A stretch of DNA of 64,000 nucleotides, from the NCBI GenBank assembly GCA_003993805.1, contig RSEF01000005.1, positions 41,014,649-41,078,648 on the forward strand. Reading direction: 5' to 3'. Within the stretch, counting starts at the first letter, position 1. Every line of letters begins with the position of its first letter. The DNA comes from Himantopus leucocephalus. Lineage: Eukaryota; Chordata; Aves; Charadriiformes; Recurvirostridae. Under the pieces are notes generated by a model. It made no database searches, had not been told where the DNA came from, and saw nothing but the letters and a program-made list of their open reading frames with translations. Made by a program: the position numbers and the translations under genes. This document shows positions 24,001 to 37,455 of the stretch, piece after piece.

Positions 24001-27000
24001 ATCCTGGGCAATGCTTGAGAAGGAAAAGGCAGAGGTTTTGGTAAGGTGGCATGGTCTTGGGACCCGGGAGCATCTGCAACATGGCCAGCAGCAGGCAGTG
24101 AAGAGCAGCAGGTTCACGTGATGATGTTTTCAGGCATGGGAAATGCCAGCAACACCACCAGTCCCTAATGGATCCACAAAATGGAAGAGGTTGAGCATCT
24201 TCCACATACTGAGAGGGTTTTAGGGAGTTGAGTGCCCCCTCACACAACCCTGCATAAGGCATAGGGCAGAGATGAACTGGGGACGGCTGGTGGCGTGGTG
24301 ATAAACGTCCTCCTGCCATCAGCCAGGACCAGGCACTGGCGTTCACGGGAGGAAGCCAGGGAGATTTCACCGCTTTTACAAAACTGATGTTGAGTTTTTA
24401 AATCAATAGCTTCACCTTCTAAACTGTTCCAGAAGAGCCTGTAACGATTTTTAATCTATTCTAAATGTCAGAACAAACAGCGTTTTCTTCCGAAAGGCTT
24501 TGCAGGCAGCGGCGCTGGGAGCCAGGCAGGCAGTGAGTGCAGCTGCTCTGCCTCTCCATCCCTCTGCTCCAGGTTACACAGCTGCCACAGCGGCCTCCTC
24601 ATACTGCTCCGTGGTCCTTGGCTGCTACAAGGAGGCTTGGCCCAGGCTGTGAGCAGGAGCCAGCTTTATTTCTTGGGGTATTTTATAGTAAAGCAGGAAT
24701 AACTACAGAGAGAAGACCCGTGCCCCAGGGTGAAGCTTTATCACTATCTCTTGCTGCTACGTATGACATCGTTTGGAGCAGCCAGGCCCTGAGGGATGTC
24801 TCAGCCCCACAGAAGGGAAGAATGGTAACTCTGAAGCCTGCTTTGACTTAAGGAAAAAGTCTCTGGCAGCTGTCAGGGCTGAGTCGTCCTCAGGGCACGC
24901 GTCATGCTCCCACTGCCTTCCCACAGCCACTGGTTTGGGAGCACTGATGTCAAGCCTGTTGCAGTGAGACGAGGCATTCCCGGGAGCAAGCTGCTTCAGA
25001 GGAGATGCTTTCAGCAGTCCTCCAGTCCCTCTGGGGATTTGCAGACAGCTCAAGTCACATCTGTTGCTTGCTTTTTTCTCTCTTACCTTTGCAGATGCAT
25101 TTTCCTCACACTTCCTCCGCCGAGCCCCTCCTTCCCTCCTCTGGGCTGCGGGAGCAGAAGTGGTGAAGATGGGAAAATGCTGAATTCATGGAAATAGGTC
25201 AGAGACTCTCAGGTCTCCCTGTGTGCCAGAACAGGTTATTGAGATGGGTGAGTGTTAAGCTATTTAAGCCATGAAATGAGGCAGAGGGTCTTGCCTGGCA
25301 CCGGCTTTGGTCACCCTCCCACCTCAAGGGCGTACCTTGTAAAGATCTGCTTTATCAAGCTGGAAACAAGCCCAGCCAGCCCAGCCCTGCCTGGTGTGGG
25401 CAGCTGTGGAATCCCCCCCGACACGTGCCCTTAACCTCTCTAAGGTGCTGGGGGCCTGGGATGGGATTGGGGGAGAGGGGTGCGTGTGGCCAAAGCTGTA
25501 CAGCAGCTGGTGCCCGGGGCAGAGGTGCCGCGTGAGGTCGGCTGTCTCAGTGGACACCGGTACGCTGCCGTTGTAAATGGCAATTTCCTCTTGACATCTA
25601 ATCTTGCTGCTGAAAAGCATGTGAGCTTGTCAATAGGCCAGGCAGGGATACAGTATTCTGTGCCTGTGCCGGCTCCTATCTCTCCTATGAGGAAATTATG
25701 CACTTAGGCTCTCCAAGAGTCCCCTTTCGGGAATGTGATTATGCCAGAAACCTCCGTGTTTCTATTCCCCACGCTGCACGAGCCACTGAAAGATGGCTCT
25801 GGCTTATTTATAGTTCCTTTCCCCACCGTCATACACTAAAAATGATCAGGGCCCCAGTTTTCACCCCTGCAGCGGAGCCATGGCTTGAGCCAAAGGCAGA
25901 AGCAGGCACATCGACCCACGGGTACCTGTGCCATCATTCCCAATGTGGGCAGAGAGGTGCTGGCAGGAGCCGGGTCGGGGTGACACCCTAAGGCAGCCAT
26001 GCGGAGCTGCCCTGGGCATGGCCGGGACCTGCCCAGCCTGCGCTGAGCATCTCTGGGCAGCTCTGCTCCCCAGGCAGCTCCCCGGGCTCTGCCCAGCACT
26101 GCCGCACTTCAGATGCCTGGGTTGTGCCCAGCAGCATATGAAACACATTTGGCATACGCCAAGCTTGCCTCAAAGTACAGTTTTCAGGATGCCAAACTTT
26201 TCAGTCACATTTTTTAGCAAGTTTTGTCTGAAAATGTATGGGATAATTTTTTCCTGAAAATGTCAAAACATTTTGTTTAGACATTTTCTAAATGAAGTAG
26301 CTTGGCTTTCTTTCAACGTGACAGTTCCATCTCAAAGCTGACCTAGCTTTTAAATTTAAAAAAAAAAAAAAGCTAAATAATATGAAACTTTGGGGATTTG
26401 AACTGTTATTTTTTCTTTATTTTATTTTCTGAAAGTCCCCCCCAAGTTTTCCATTTGGTTCAAATGGGCAGGTCTCCCCCTTCCTCCTGTCTGTGTGGGG
26501 AGGGGTGGGGATGGTTAGCAGGTGGTGAAATCCACTCTCCCCATGGTGCCGAGGGTACAGGGAGCTCTCCTGGGACTCTCCTTCTCTTCTTGCTGGGGCA
26601 CTGCCATGGATACCTGTACTCCCCTCCATCGCCTGACCCCTCTCTCCCTCCCTGGGGTTTTACTCCAATGCCCCGTTCCCTCATCCTGGGAATAAAAATG
26701 CTGCTTTCAAGGCTGCCTGTGCCTCTCCGACCCCCATACCGTGTTTTCCATTAAAGCCAAAGATTAATTTCTGACTTCATTGACTGACAGTGAGCCAAGG
26801 AGGAGAAAATGGAGCAGGCTGTGCGGGAAGGAGATGGAGCTGCGGAAGGAGAGGACACAAAATGAGGGGTGGCATCCCTTTGGTATCAGTAGCCCCCAGA
26901 GGGTGCCCGCCAGGGCAGGGGGGATGTGGGGCTGGCTCTGGGATTCATGCAGTCCCCCAAAACCTCCCCTGCACAGCCCCTAGGGGCTACACGCTCCCAT

Positions 27001-30000
27001 TCCACCCTCATGCCCTGGCCTGGCTGGGGGCAAACTGGGGCAGCCTGCGTACTGCTACCTCCATCAGGAGCATCAGGATTCTCCTTTTCTCCTCCCACCC
27101 CACCACCGGCCCAGGATGGGGAGAAACCTTCGTTTCCCTCCATCAGCTTCCCCGCACGGCTGACACCACCGATTGCTATGGAAACGCAGGGGGATGCGGA
27201 GCAGGGGGATGCTGCCTGGCCGGGAGGCTCCCACAGCGGGAAGGGGTCCTGCAGGAGGAGGGTTGATGTGGCGAGGCTGGGCACCTCAACTGGGGTCAGC
27301 CCGGGGCCAAGCCCCTGTGCGGAGGCAGAAGAAGAGCACTGACTCGCCCTCCCCATCCCACTGACACCCCAGTGGGTTTGAGGTGCTGGAGTGTGTTAGA
27401 TCCTGTGCTTTTCCTCTCTCTCTCTCTCTTTGCATCAGTGGTGACAGGAGCTCACGGCAGAAAAGCACCTCCCTCGCCAGCTGGGGACTGTTGCCAGATT
27501 TCGGCTCTGCCAGCCTTTCTTCCCTCGGTACAGAGGTTTTTCTTATACGTGCAGCTCAAAGGCTCTTCTGTTTCACTTTCTTATGAGGACTATCAAAGCA
27601 CTCACAGATTTTTTTTTTCTTTCTTTTTTCATGTATAGCAGCTTTTAAGAGGGGTCCCAGCACAGGCGAGAGGCTCTCATCAGGCATAGGTTCCACCTCC
27701 CCCTCCGAGCAGCAGAAAGGCAGCAGAGAGAGAAAGCCTCCTAATTAGCAAGCCAGTGTCCCCCTTCCTTTCTCTCCCTGCTCAAGCCCCAGCAGAAGGC
27801 CATGAGCATCCATCTGGGGCACCAAAATCAGCTTCTGATGGCAGTACCTCCCTTGGCTAGGCACACACATCTCCTGGCAGCCCCATGAAACTTTGAGGAA
27901 AATGCATAACAACTTTCTCCTGCAAAGAGACCGAATCGGCTTTATCTACCCCAGGTATATTCATACGTCTCTTTCCTCTTAGTATCTCTTAGTTGTTAAT
28001 GCAGGCAGACTCCTGCTGCGCCAAGCGCTCTTATCTCAGTATTACAGGTCACGAAGTGACACGAGCAAAGGTTGTGAGCAAGCTGGTGATGTTAAGACGA
28101 GGTTATCTGTGTAGGCAGTCTCTGAAACAGGGCAATAGCATGGCCTGTACCGGGATCATCCGCCAGAAACATATCGGAGAGGCACACGCACAGGGAGTAT
28201 TAGGCTTTTAAGGCTGTCCAGGTTATGTTTCCTCCCTCTCTTCCCCAATTCTCTTTCCCCTGGGGTAAATATATACAGAGAAAATCCTGTCCAGTGCTGC
28301 TGGCTCTGCCCGTGATGCACACGTGAGGCTGCTTGTGACCGAAATACCTGGCTCTGCGGTGACTCTGCTAATAAAATGGACCCCTGGGGAACCTGCCATC
28401 CCGAGGTACCGGCCGGGCTGCACAGACCCGAGCCGGGGAGAGGATGCTGGTGCTCGGATCAGACCTGAGAGGCTTTAGTAAGGCAGTAGCTGACTCACCA
28501 CGCTGCCTGAGGCAGGGAAGGAGGGGGAGCAAGCCCAAGGGACAGACAAGTGCTGTCTGCAGCCCTCGCCCAGGAGAGGTGCACTGCCCCTCACACCAGT
28601 TTGGGAGAGGAGGGAGCCAGAAAGGGAGCTGCTCCACGGCACTTGGCATCCCATTTTTATTCAAAAAGGTGGGTGTCGTTTTGACTCGTCCCCAAATCCT
28701 GGCTTTGATGTGACAACCTGCGCAGGGAGGTACAAAAGAAAGGAGGGGGATCTAGAAAATGCTTCTTGCCTGAGCTAGGGTTTAGTTAGACTCCTATAAT
28801 TAACGACTGCGGCTCTCCTAAGAAAGATCCCAGCTGCTTTGCTCTGCAACCTGCTCTATCAATTTTTCTCTCACGCAACCGATACGCACCAAAACTCATT
28901 CCTGTGAGGAAGGGAATGAGTATGTATAAATCAAATGCCTTTGAAAAACATGAGCAGGGAAGGAGGGGGCAAAGGGAGCACAGACTCCAAAGGAAGCGAC
29001 ACAAATCAGCATCCCTGGGAGGATGTGGTCAGGTTCCCCTGGGCCAGAAGAAGCTTGCAGGGTCATGTGTAGCGAGGCCTTCACACCTGAGCATTAGGTG
29101 AGGAGCTCAGGCAGCGAGTGAGACCTCTCTGCGCCCAGTGTAGCATACAATGTGCAAGGTGTGTCCTCATTTTGCCTTGAGATAAACAACTCTCTCAATA
29201 AGCAGTCCTTCTGCTGAACTACTTTGTGTTTGGATCAGGCCCAGGGGGCCTAGGACCTCCCTTTTCCCCCCCAAGCCCCAGACTTTAGGAAGCCCTCCCA
29301 ACGTGGCAGTTCTAGTGGTCTCATCTGCCCTGTAAAACTATCACATCCAGCACAGATCGAGAGAACATCAACCCGCAATACCCAGCATATTGTAGAGAGG
29401 GCATCCTCAAGCAGCAGAAGTCTGTTCCTCAACTCCTTACAACAGGAGCCCTTACTCATTTGGAGAACCAGCTCATGCTCCTAAGCACGTAACACGTTGA
29501 CCGAGGCTCCCTGTGCACCCTTGCTTTTCAGATCTGCCACCTTTTCTCCAGGCCAGCGGCACCCAGTCCTTGAAAAGCAGGTAATTTTCCAGTCCTTTGG
29601 CAGGTCTGTTTTTCACCTCTGAAACTTTGACACTTTCTGTTTGCTGAGGGTCCTTCCCCACAGGCTGTCGCCATCCAAAGTTCAGCCAGTGCAAAGCAGA
29701 GCAGGTCAGTGGCTTCATGGCTCTGGCACCCCCACCAGGCTGTATCCTGGGGGGACAGCCACCCAGTGGGCACGGCCACAGGTACTCTGCTCAGCCCCTT
29801 CATCCCCTTGGTCTAGCTGCCTACTCTTTGTTCCTCCATCCCATTTGCTTTTTTCTCCACAAACACCCCATCTACATCCCATCCCTTCACCAATTCTTGT
29901 CTTCTCAGAGGCTCCCAGATCCCACCAGGTTCTTTTGCCTCTTATAATACCTGGATAGCTGTAAGTGCCCTCCCACCTTCTGACGGCTGCATCCATCCAC

Positions 30001-32440
30001 AAACCTGTGTTTCTGCAGCGGACCTGGGGGAGTCACAGCAAATACCTCCTGTTGCCTTCCACCCCCGAGCATCTCTCTGGGCTATTCCCCTTTCTCCCAT
30101 AGCAGCCTGTTTTGTCTTCACTCTCTCACAGGGCTGGAGCTCCATTTGATTTGCAGACACAATTTTCTCCCGTGTAATTCAGCTCTGCCCTGCGAATTGG
30201 CTCTTCACTGATACATTTTTGCCTAGCTTGAAGAGGATTAAGTAACTTCTTTCACCACAGCAGTCCTATTTCTGGTCTGTGCCTGTTATCTGGGAACATA
30301 GGACAGCGGCAGCAGGAGGAAGCATTTTATTAAGAGGCCGAGGGATCTGCCACGCAGTCCCACTGCTTCCCTGCTCCCCACTAAGCTTTTGCAGGCGCTC
30401 ATAGATAAAGTTCTGCTAACAATAGCAGCGCCCCGTTATTTCTGACTTTGTCACCAAAGGCAGCTACTGAATTCTCTTTTCCAAATGCTATTAGCTCCTC
30501 CCTGAAAAGTTTCCATATTTAACACGATTCTTCCAGGTCTGAAATTTGGGGCAGGCACGTGTGGGTAGGCAGGGAGGCAAGGGGCAGCCTGCCACGCAGC
30601 CTGCCAGGTGCAATGGCCAGAGCATGGCCACCCTCGCCTGGACCCAGCGCAGGATGCTGGCAAGGAGAATTGACCCTGTGTGCCAAGGAGAAGCTGAACG
30701 AGGGGCCGTGTCGCTCCCTCCGTCAATGCCTGCTCAGCTGCTCTGGACGCGAGGGGAAGAGCCTAAAGCCACCCCGGCTGTGCAGCTCTGCAAGCACAGC
30801 AGCAGGGCTGAGACTGAGTCCACAGGCAAACCTCCTTATGGTTCTCACCCACGGCACAAACCTGCCAGCCTGCAGCAGTCCTCGGCAGGAAAAGCCCAGG
30901 CTGTCCCCACTCTCAGGCTACCGTGCAGCAGGTCAGGTCCCCGCAGCAGCTGGAGGGCAGTCACCGCTTCACACACAGAGCATGTATTGCAAACCGTACC
31001 CTCTGCCATGGCATCTCAAAGAGCCAAGCAAACCTGGTCCAGCAGGAGCAGCACATCCTCCAGCAAACTTCTGCCCATGCAAACCATGCAGAGTTTGTCC
31101 CAGGGCTCAGCACCTCAGCTGAGGAGGGAGGTCCCCACATCTCAGAGACCATTCTCAGTGTCTTCCAAGCAATAGCTCCCAACCAAATCCTGGCAGTGAG
31201 TCCAGGCAGTAATTCTTCCAGGGTGAAATCCTGCAAGTTCAGCGATGTACAGGGCTCTCTGGTCTTTGTTCTCCCCTTGATGAGACAACGCAAACCCAGG
31301 TTGACTGTGACAGCTCTTTGCCATGTGTGATCAGCACTGTGGTAGACTACAGCAAGGAAAAGAGTTGTGCTTGAGCAGCACCTGCCTCACCTGGCTGACC
31401 TGTTCTGAAGACCGCATCTGCCTCTGTGCTAACTCCTGAACAGACAGAGCTTTATCATCCTCTCCTTCAGCACCTGTGAAAGGCTAGTGGGGCAGATGAG
31501 GAAGGAGAGCTTTACCACATCCTCTCCATGGATGACTCTATTGCATCAGGCTAGAACAGTGCAAGACACAAGCTTTTTCCCTCAGTAACCAAGATTAGAC
31601 CGTGAATAAGAGGAATTAGCTAAAGGTCAAGCCAGCTAGAACAAGAATAATGAACACTGGCTTAAGGCACAGCTGTGTGCAATTGCTCAAAGTACAGCAG
31701 ATTCTGTCCTTTTTCTGACTCAGTGGCTGGGGGAGGCAGAGATGTTAGCAGTGGCCAAGAGCACTTCTGGCTGGGGGGGCTGCAAGACCCATCACACAGC
31801 AAACACCTGGTGTCTGTGCCCTGCATCCCCCGAGTCACACACAAAACAGATAAGCATCGCCTTTGATCCCTAACTCTCTCATGGGTACCACCTCCTGGAG
31901 CAGTCCGTGCTGCCCTCCTTGCAAGAAGGTCCCTTGCTCCTGAGGTTAATGTGATGTGCCCTGGTGCCTCCAGTCCCAGCAGACAAAGGCTTCTCCTTGG
32001 AGTCTTAGACTCCATAATTAACCCTTGGCCCTTCGGACCAAAAGGAGCTGGGACACGTTGACCTTCGGAACCCGTTGGAAAGTTCAATTAACTTCAAGGG
32101 CCTTTTCTGGGAGCATTAGTTGAGGAAACAAAGAGCCCAGAGAAGTGCTGGAACATTGTCATCAAATTGTTCTGAACGTCGCTATTTTTAGAAAGGTGAA
32201 GGAGAGAAGGAGCTGAAGACAATACGTCGGAGCCCCAGTGCATGGGATGGCGGCCGTAGTCATGGGCCTCTCTCGGCCCCAAGCCTGAGCCAGAGAAGGA
32301 AAGGGGGTGGTGATGATGGTGGTGGTAGCATCTTTCTTTTCCTTTTTTTTTTTTAATTTATTTTTTTTTAAGAGATGAAGTTCCATTTTCACCACCCCAC
32401 CCCCATGGTCAGAAAATGAGACCCACAGATAGAGCTGAAG
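21014..32440. other. Non-coding stretch, no gene recognised
   Basis: No coding exon recognised on either strand. It contains an AT-rich tandem tract (CATATATTTT units, about 23.89-23.93 kb), a (CT)n run near 27.42 kb, a poly-A at 26.36 kb, and a purine/GGT-rich then T-rich tract at 32.28-32.37 kb. The 22.48-22.62 kb block looks like possible conserved non-coding DNA but cannot be tested here. Confidence 0.5.
27413..27428. repeat. (CT)n microsatellite
   Basis: An uninterrupted run of about eight CT dinucleotides. It is a simple repeat with no associated gene. Confidence 0.8.
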
Positions 32441-32450
32441 ATAATGGCAG

Positions 32451-32495
32451 GTTGCCATGGAAATGTGCATTTAGTCTCACTGTTCCCATGGCAAC
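32451..32495. promoter_or_regulatory. Pair of RFX X-box-type motifs
   Basis: GTTGCCATGGAAA (32451-32463) and GTTCCCATGGCAAC (32482-32495) both fit the RFX X-box pattern GTTNCCATGGNAAC. The second is a full match. They sit 31 bases apart, start to start. Paired X-boxes are typical of RFX-bound enhancers or promoters of cilia genes. Function here is inferred from motif only. Confidence 0.5.
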
Positions 32496-32499
32496 CGAA

Positions 32500-35400
32500 A
32501 GACATACCATTCTGTTTCTCTGAAGGATGCCAAAGGTAAATGAGCACTGATTAAAACAGGGGCACAAACTTGGGCTCTAATCAACCACAAAGACTAGGGC
32601 CATAAACTCTTATTGCTCAAGCAGGAACTACTAAGAGCCGTACAAGCACCGGGAAGGCCAGAGGCAGGAAGGGCTGCCGCACAAACTGCTCCCTACAGGG
32701 CAAGGAATCACAGCCTTGGAGTAATGGCCCATCTCGCTGTCCTGAACAGCTTCAGCTCCTACACCACAGCATTTCTGTCCACGGCTGGATGCTAAGCCCA
32801 CCCCAAGTCCATAATCTACTGAGCTGTTTCCTGGGCAAGTATCTGCACAGATTAAAGCCAGTTGCAGCCTAATCCTGGAAACCATGCAGAGCAAATATAT
32901 TCCTTAAAACTCAGCAAGATCCAAACTGCAACATTAATCCTATACCTAGCCCATAACAACGTTTGGTTCAAGGATTCATCCTTTTAAAAGAAAAAAAAAA
33001 AAAAAGATAATCAACAAAAAGATTACCCAAATTGAAGAGTTTGATACAATACAGGTGGCTGCAGTTTATTCTCGCCAATGAATTGTGGTTCTTCTTCCAG
33101 GCTGGCTGACTGTCGTATCAAACACACCATTACACAAGGTTATCCCTTTCTCTGCTGCCAGTGTCTCCAGCAGCTACAACCCGTTCTAGAGGAGCCTGGT
33201 GAACGCCAGGTGAGAGCTTCACCTGGTGTGCAGGAAAACAGGCAAAGAGAACAAAGCATCAAAATGGCGCACATTCTATCACACCCTCTGCTAACAAACC
33301 CCACTGCTGTGCTTGCTAGTGGAGACAGTGTGCTGTTCGGTCCGCAAGTATGTGTTGTAGCAGCTCATCCTGGAAATACAGCATGCTTTTTCTGAATTCA
33401 ATAAACTCTTCTGGCCAGTCCCAGGTAACAGCGTGAATAGTGGGGTTTATACCACACTGTTTTTTTACTTCCAGCTGCCAGCGGACATTTGAAATGCTTG
33501 CAAGGATGAAGACAGTCTTGATACAAAGGCATTTGCCTTCACAGTGTGGGACACAGACAAGAGAAGCCTTCTTTCACGCACTTGTGCCTTCCTGTTATTG
33601 CCTCCTTCACCGTTCAGTGATTCCTCCCCCAGGTGCTGGATTCAGGCAAGCCCTAAGGTGGCAGGAAATTACGCTACTGTGGGGGGGAAGCAGAAGCCCC
33701 AGTGGGTGTCATACAGGGGGTACTGGCTCCTCGCCTCTAGCTGTCTTCCTGGCTCACTCAACAGCTCTATACAGACATACAGTTTCACAAGGGAGAGGAC
33801 TGAGCTTAGTGAAATTTTGCAGGTGAAAATCTGGGGGCGAGAGGGCCAGTTGTTCACCTAACATCTGCCCTAGGCTGGCCCTTGGTCTTACAGGAGCCAC
33901 TCACCCCCAAATGCTCTTTGTAGCAAGTAATACCACACAGAAGCCCACCAAGGTGAGCGCGGTATTCTCATGCACATCCCTAAACCACAAGAAAAGGGGA
34001 ACGACAAAAATCTGCCATTTCTCTACCACTGCATGACTTGAAGCCTGGAAGAGAGATCCACAGTTAATAGGCAATGGTAGATACCTAATTTGAAGAACAG
34101 AGACAGAGTCACATGCTGAGGATGTGCTGGTCATCTACTAACAAGTCCCTGCAGAGCTCCAACAAGCCCTCACCAAAGTGAGGATTTCTATTCCATCCTC
34201 TTCTACCCGCCTGTCAGTGACACTGATGATTGTGCCCTTTTCCCTTGAAGTTTCATCTTAACGTAGGTTTCCATAAATATCTTTCTTGATCATTCATTCC
34301 TTGTCAGGTGGGTGAACTGAGAGAATCCTCCTTCTTCATGTGGGAGCAGAGAAAGATTTTCCACTGCAGTTTCTCATTTTCCATGAAGCGAAGGCGGCAC
34401 CTCCAGCTCTGTACTCCTGCTGTTTCTCAACGATTCAGTACAAAGGCTCCCACCTATCTCCACAATCAGGTGTGGCAGCCCCTCACAGCCCAGGCAGAAC
34501 CAAATGCCCTGTCTGATCCTCTGCATCCTGTTCCTGGCACTGCTGGTCTTGCCCCACAGCCTACGGTGTGGTGCCACCTTTGCCCCCTAAGGCTACTCAG
34601 TGTACAAGCCTTGACAGGTATTTTTTTTCTCCTCCATAGGAGCCAGAATCTAGCCTTTTCTGCCTACACAGCCAAAATTCACCAAGGTCACCTTCACCTC
34701 CCTCTACTAACACAACCCCCTTTGTTGACTTCCTAACATGGACAGAGGTTTTCAATTTCTGATGTACTGACAGACTTTAAGAGTCAGGAGAATTCTGGAG
34801 GTGACAGCCAGCCCTTTGCACCCATTCCATACTGGGAACTGGAAGACCAGTAGCTTTGGCCAGATTACAGCTGCTCCCAGGAAACAGGACCAGGACGCCA
34901 AGAGCAATGTGCTGTATAGCTGGAATCTCTCCAGCTCCCAGCAGTTTCTTTGATCTGGAGACCACACTGCTGCAACACCAGATGAACTCAGCTCCAGCCT
35001 GCACCCAAAACAGGCAGCTGCAAAGAAACTTTTGCTCTTGCCTAGGTCCTGCATGGAGCACGTCCAACCTCACCCCAGAAAGAAGTCGAAATGCCTGTAT
35101 ATATCCAGCGGAGCAACTCCCAAGGTGTAAGGGGTCCACCTAGTGCAGTTAGAGCAGTACTGCCAGAACCGCAGGCACAGTAAGCCACATATGCAAGCGT
35201 CCCCGTCAGCCTAGCAACGCTGCCGGTGACACTGGTGGGGACCCACAGCCTCGTCCTCTGTACAGGCCCTGGGAGGGAGAGGCAGGTTCACTGAAAGGGG
35301 TGGCACTCCACATGGACAGCACTTGCTTGACTTACTTCATCAGTGCAGAGTGAGTGAAGGCAGGTGGCTTAGGTTGAACAGACATGGCACATTTACATTT

Positions 35401-37455
35401 AGTAAGAACAATAACCCAAGATGAAGGCTGCATGCTTACAGGGGCTGAAGGCAGGCTTTAGTTTAGGGAAAAAGCCTTGGTAGCTGCTGGTTTGCTACCT
35501 CCCCAGCACTACTGTACTTATATTTCCCATTAAAGATCCCAAAACAGACTTGACCAAGGTCAGGATGTATAAAACAGGACCAAGAATGGATCTGTACTTC
35601 CTGGTTCAGAAAGCAATTCCTTCCACCAACTTTCATTGCACAGTTATCCCAGATGAAAGACATTGAGTTTATCTAACATTGTCTACGTACACAAGCTTTT
35701 AGGTCTTACACTTTTCAAAGGCACTTCTGGCTGACATCACATTCAAGACCTGGGAGCTTAACGATACGGCCAAGAGATCCTGCAGGGGTTTAGGCAAGTC
35801 CTTTAATTGCATCCTTTCCTCTACCTTTTACAAAGTGGGACAGTGCTACATCCAGCCCCTCCGATAGAAACATAACTAGGTAGAATTTGTTGACTGCAGG
35901 AAAAGGAAATGGAAAGGGCTAGACCAAAAGAGCTGTTGCTCCAAATCCCATCCATATTCCCCATGTGACAAAGTCACAGCAGTTCACACATGAACTCCTG
36001 CAACATCCACAGATGAAACTGAAATTAAGCTATCAACTGTCTTTAGTGATAGAAATTGACAGGCAAATCAGTGCTGTACCTATGCACTGCCAATTCGTTT
36101 AAATAGGCATTTGGGAAGCTTAACAACAAAAATACCTGTGGCATGGAGTCTTAAAAAGCTCATAGTTTCTCATAAGCAGTTTCCTTGAGATCAGCCATGC
36201 AGTGCTCCCACACTCACGTGCAAGACTCGAGTCTTAGACAATTTGGTTATGATGAGATAAAACACGAGAGGGAACAAAAATAGCTTCGCCATCTCTCCTT
36301 TTACCCAGAAGCAGGTGAATCACTTTAATTTATAAAAACATCTAGTGGCAGATAAAAAGCTACAGAAAACAACCAATCAAAAGGACGCTATTCTGGAAAG
36401 CTGCAGATTTCCCATTCTATGGGAGTGTCAGAAAGGAAAGGAGCTATTTCGTTTTTTCATAAAACCATGCACAAGGTTGACAGAGGTTAAACGGTGAAGC
36501 AAGTTACAAAAGAGATTCTCAGACAACTAAGTCAAAAGTACTTGAGGACCCTTAAGTAGTACTCCAAATCCTCCTCTGCATGTGTCACCTAAACTTCCCT
36601 TCCTGCTGGCAAGGGAAGGCAGCAGACACACCATGAAACCTGAGAGTTTGTATGACCTAAAATTCAAAGTCCAGTTTAGAAACTGCCTAAAATAGCACTG
36701 GGGGATGGAGGGCAGTGTATTTTTTATATACATACACATGCAAACTTTTAATTTTTTTAAATGAAAGAAATCAGCTATTAATTCTTCCTACCTCAGTATT
36801 TTAGCTTCAGTTACTATGAACAAGTAAAAACTTTCAGCCCAGGGACTAACAGCAGAACCACCATAGGTTCCCGGGACCAAGATAAGCCTGCTGGGTAGAC
36901 AACAGTGAAGTGTCTGGAAAAGCCCACTGTGAGTTGGGCAGTGGAGAACGAGCAACACTGAAAGGTCTACGGGAGAGAGACTCCAAGTCCCATTCAGCTG
37001 GAAGATAAAGGATAAGCAACAGTAGCCTGAAAGAACCCAGATTCTACCCACACAGAAATGCACAAGCAATACCAAACAATCTCAAAGACTTTTTTTTAGT
37101 AAGAACTTTCAATGAACACACACACACGTATATACAGCCATCCCTTGCAGAGGCAAGCAGGTAAGTGGTTCCACATTCAGGACAGGGTAGGCAAGTCAGC
37201 ACCACCTGGTCAGTGGTTCACAAGGCGCTGAAGACGCTCCCATGGGTGTGCTTGCAGATACTTCGTGTTTCTGAAGAGAAGGCCAACAAGTCTTGCAGAC
37301 AGGCTCAGTGCAGACACGCACAGCTGGAGTCATGTGTAACAGCTGTGTTACAGGGTAAGGGAAATGAGAGAGAGCAGCTGGGAAAGAACAAGCAAAACCC
37401 CTCTGAAGACTGCCAGGGAGTGTCTGCAGACAGTGTCCATCCATGGGAAGTCCAG
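32500..37455 (-). other. Region downstream of ISCA2; possible long 3' UTR plus intergenic DNA
   Basis: No coding exon recognised. The minus-strand sequence directly after the ISCA2 stop must include its 3' UTR, but the end is unclear. ATTAAA occurs at 36747-36752 and AATAAA at 33065-33070 (both minus), the latter followed by a T-rich stretch. A short (CA)n repeat is present at 37.12 kb and a poly-A at 32.99 kb. The extent of the UTR is inference. Confidence 0.4.
33065..33070 (-). terminator. Candidate poly(A) signal AATAAA downstream of ISCA2
   Basis: TTTATT on the plus strand equals AATAAA on the minus strand, with a T-rich element 20-60 bases downstream in transcript sense. It would give ISCA2 a 4.4-kb 3' UTR. 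Closer ATTAAA variants exist, so the assignment is weak. Confidence 0.25.
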
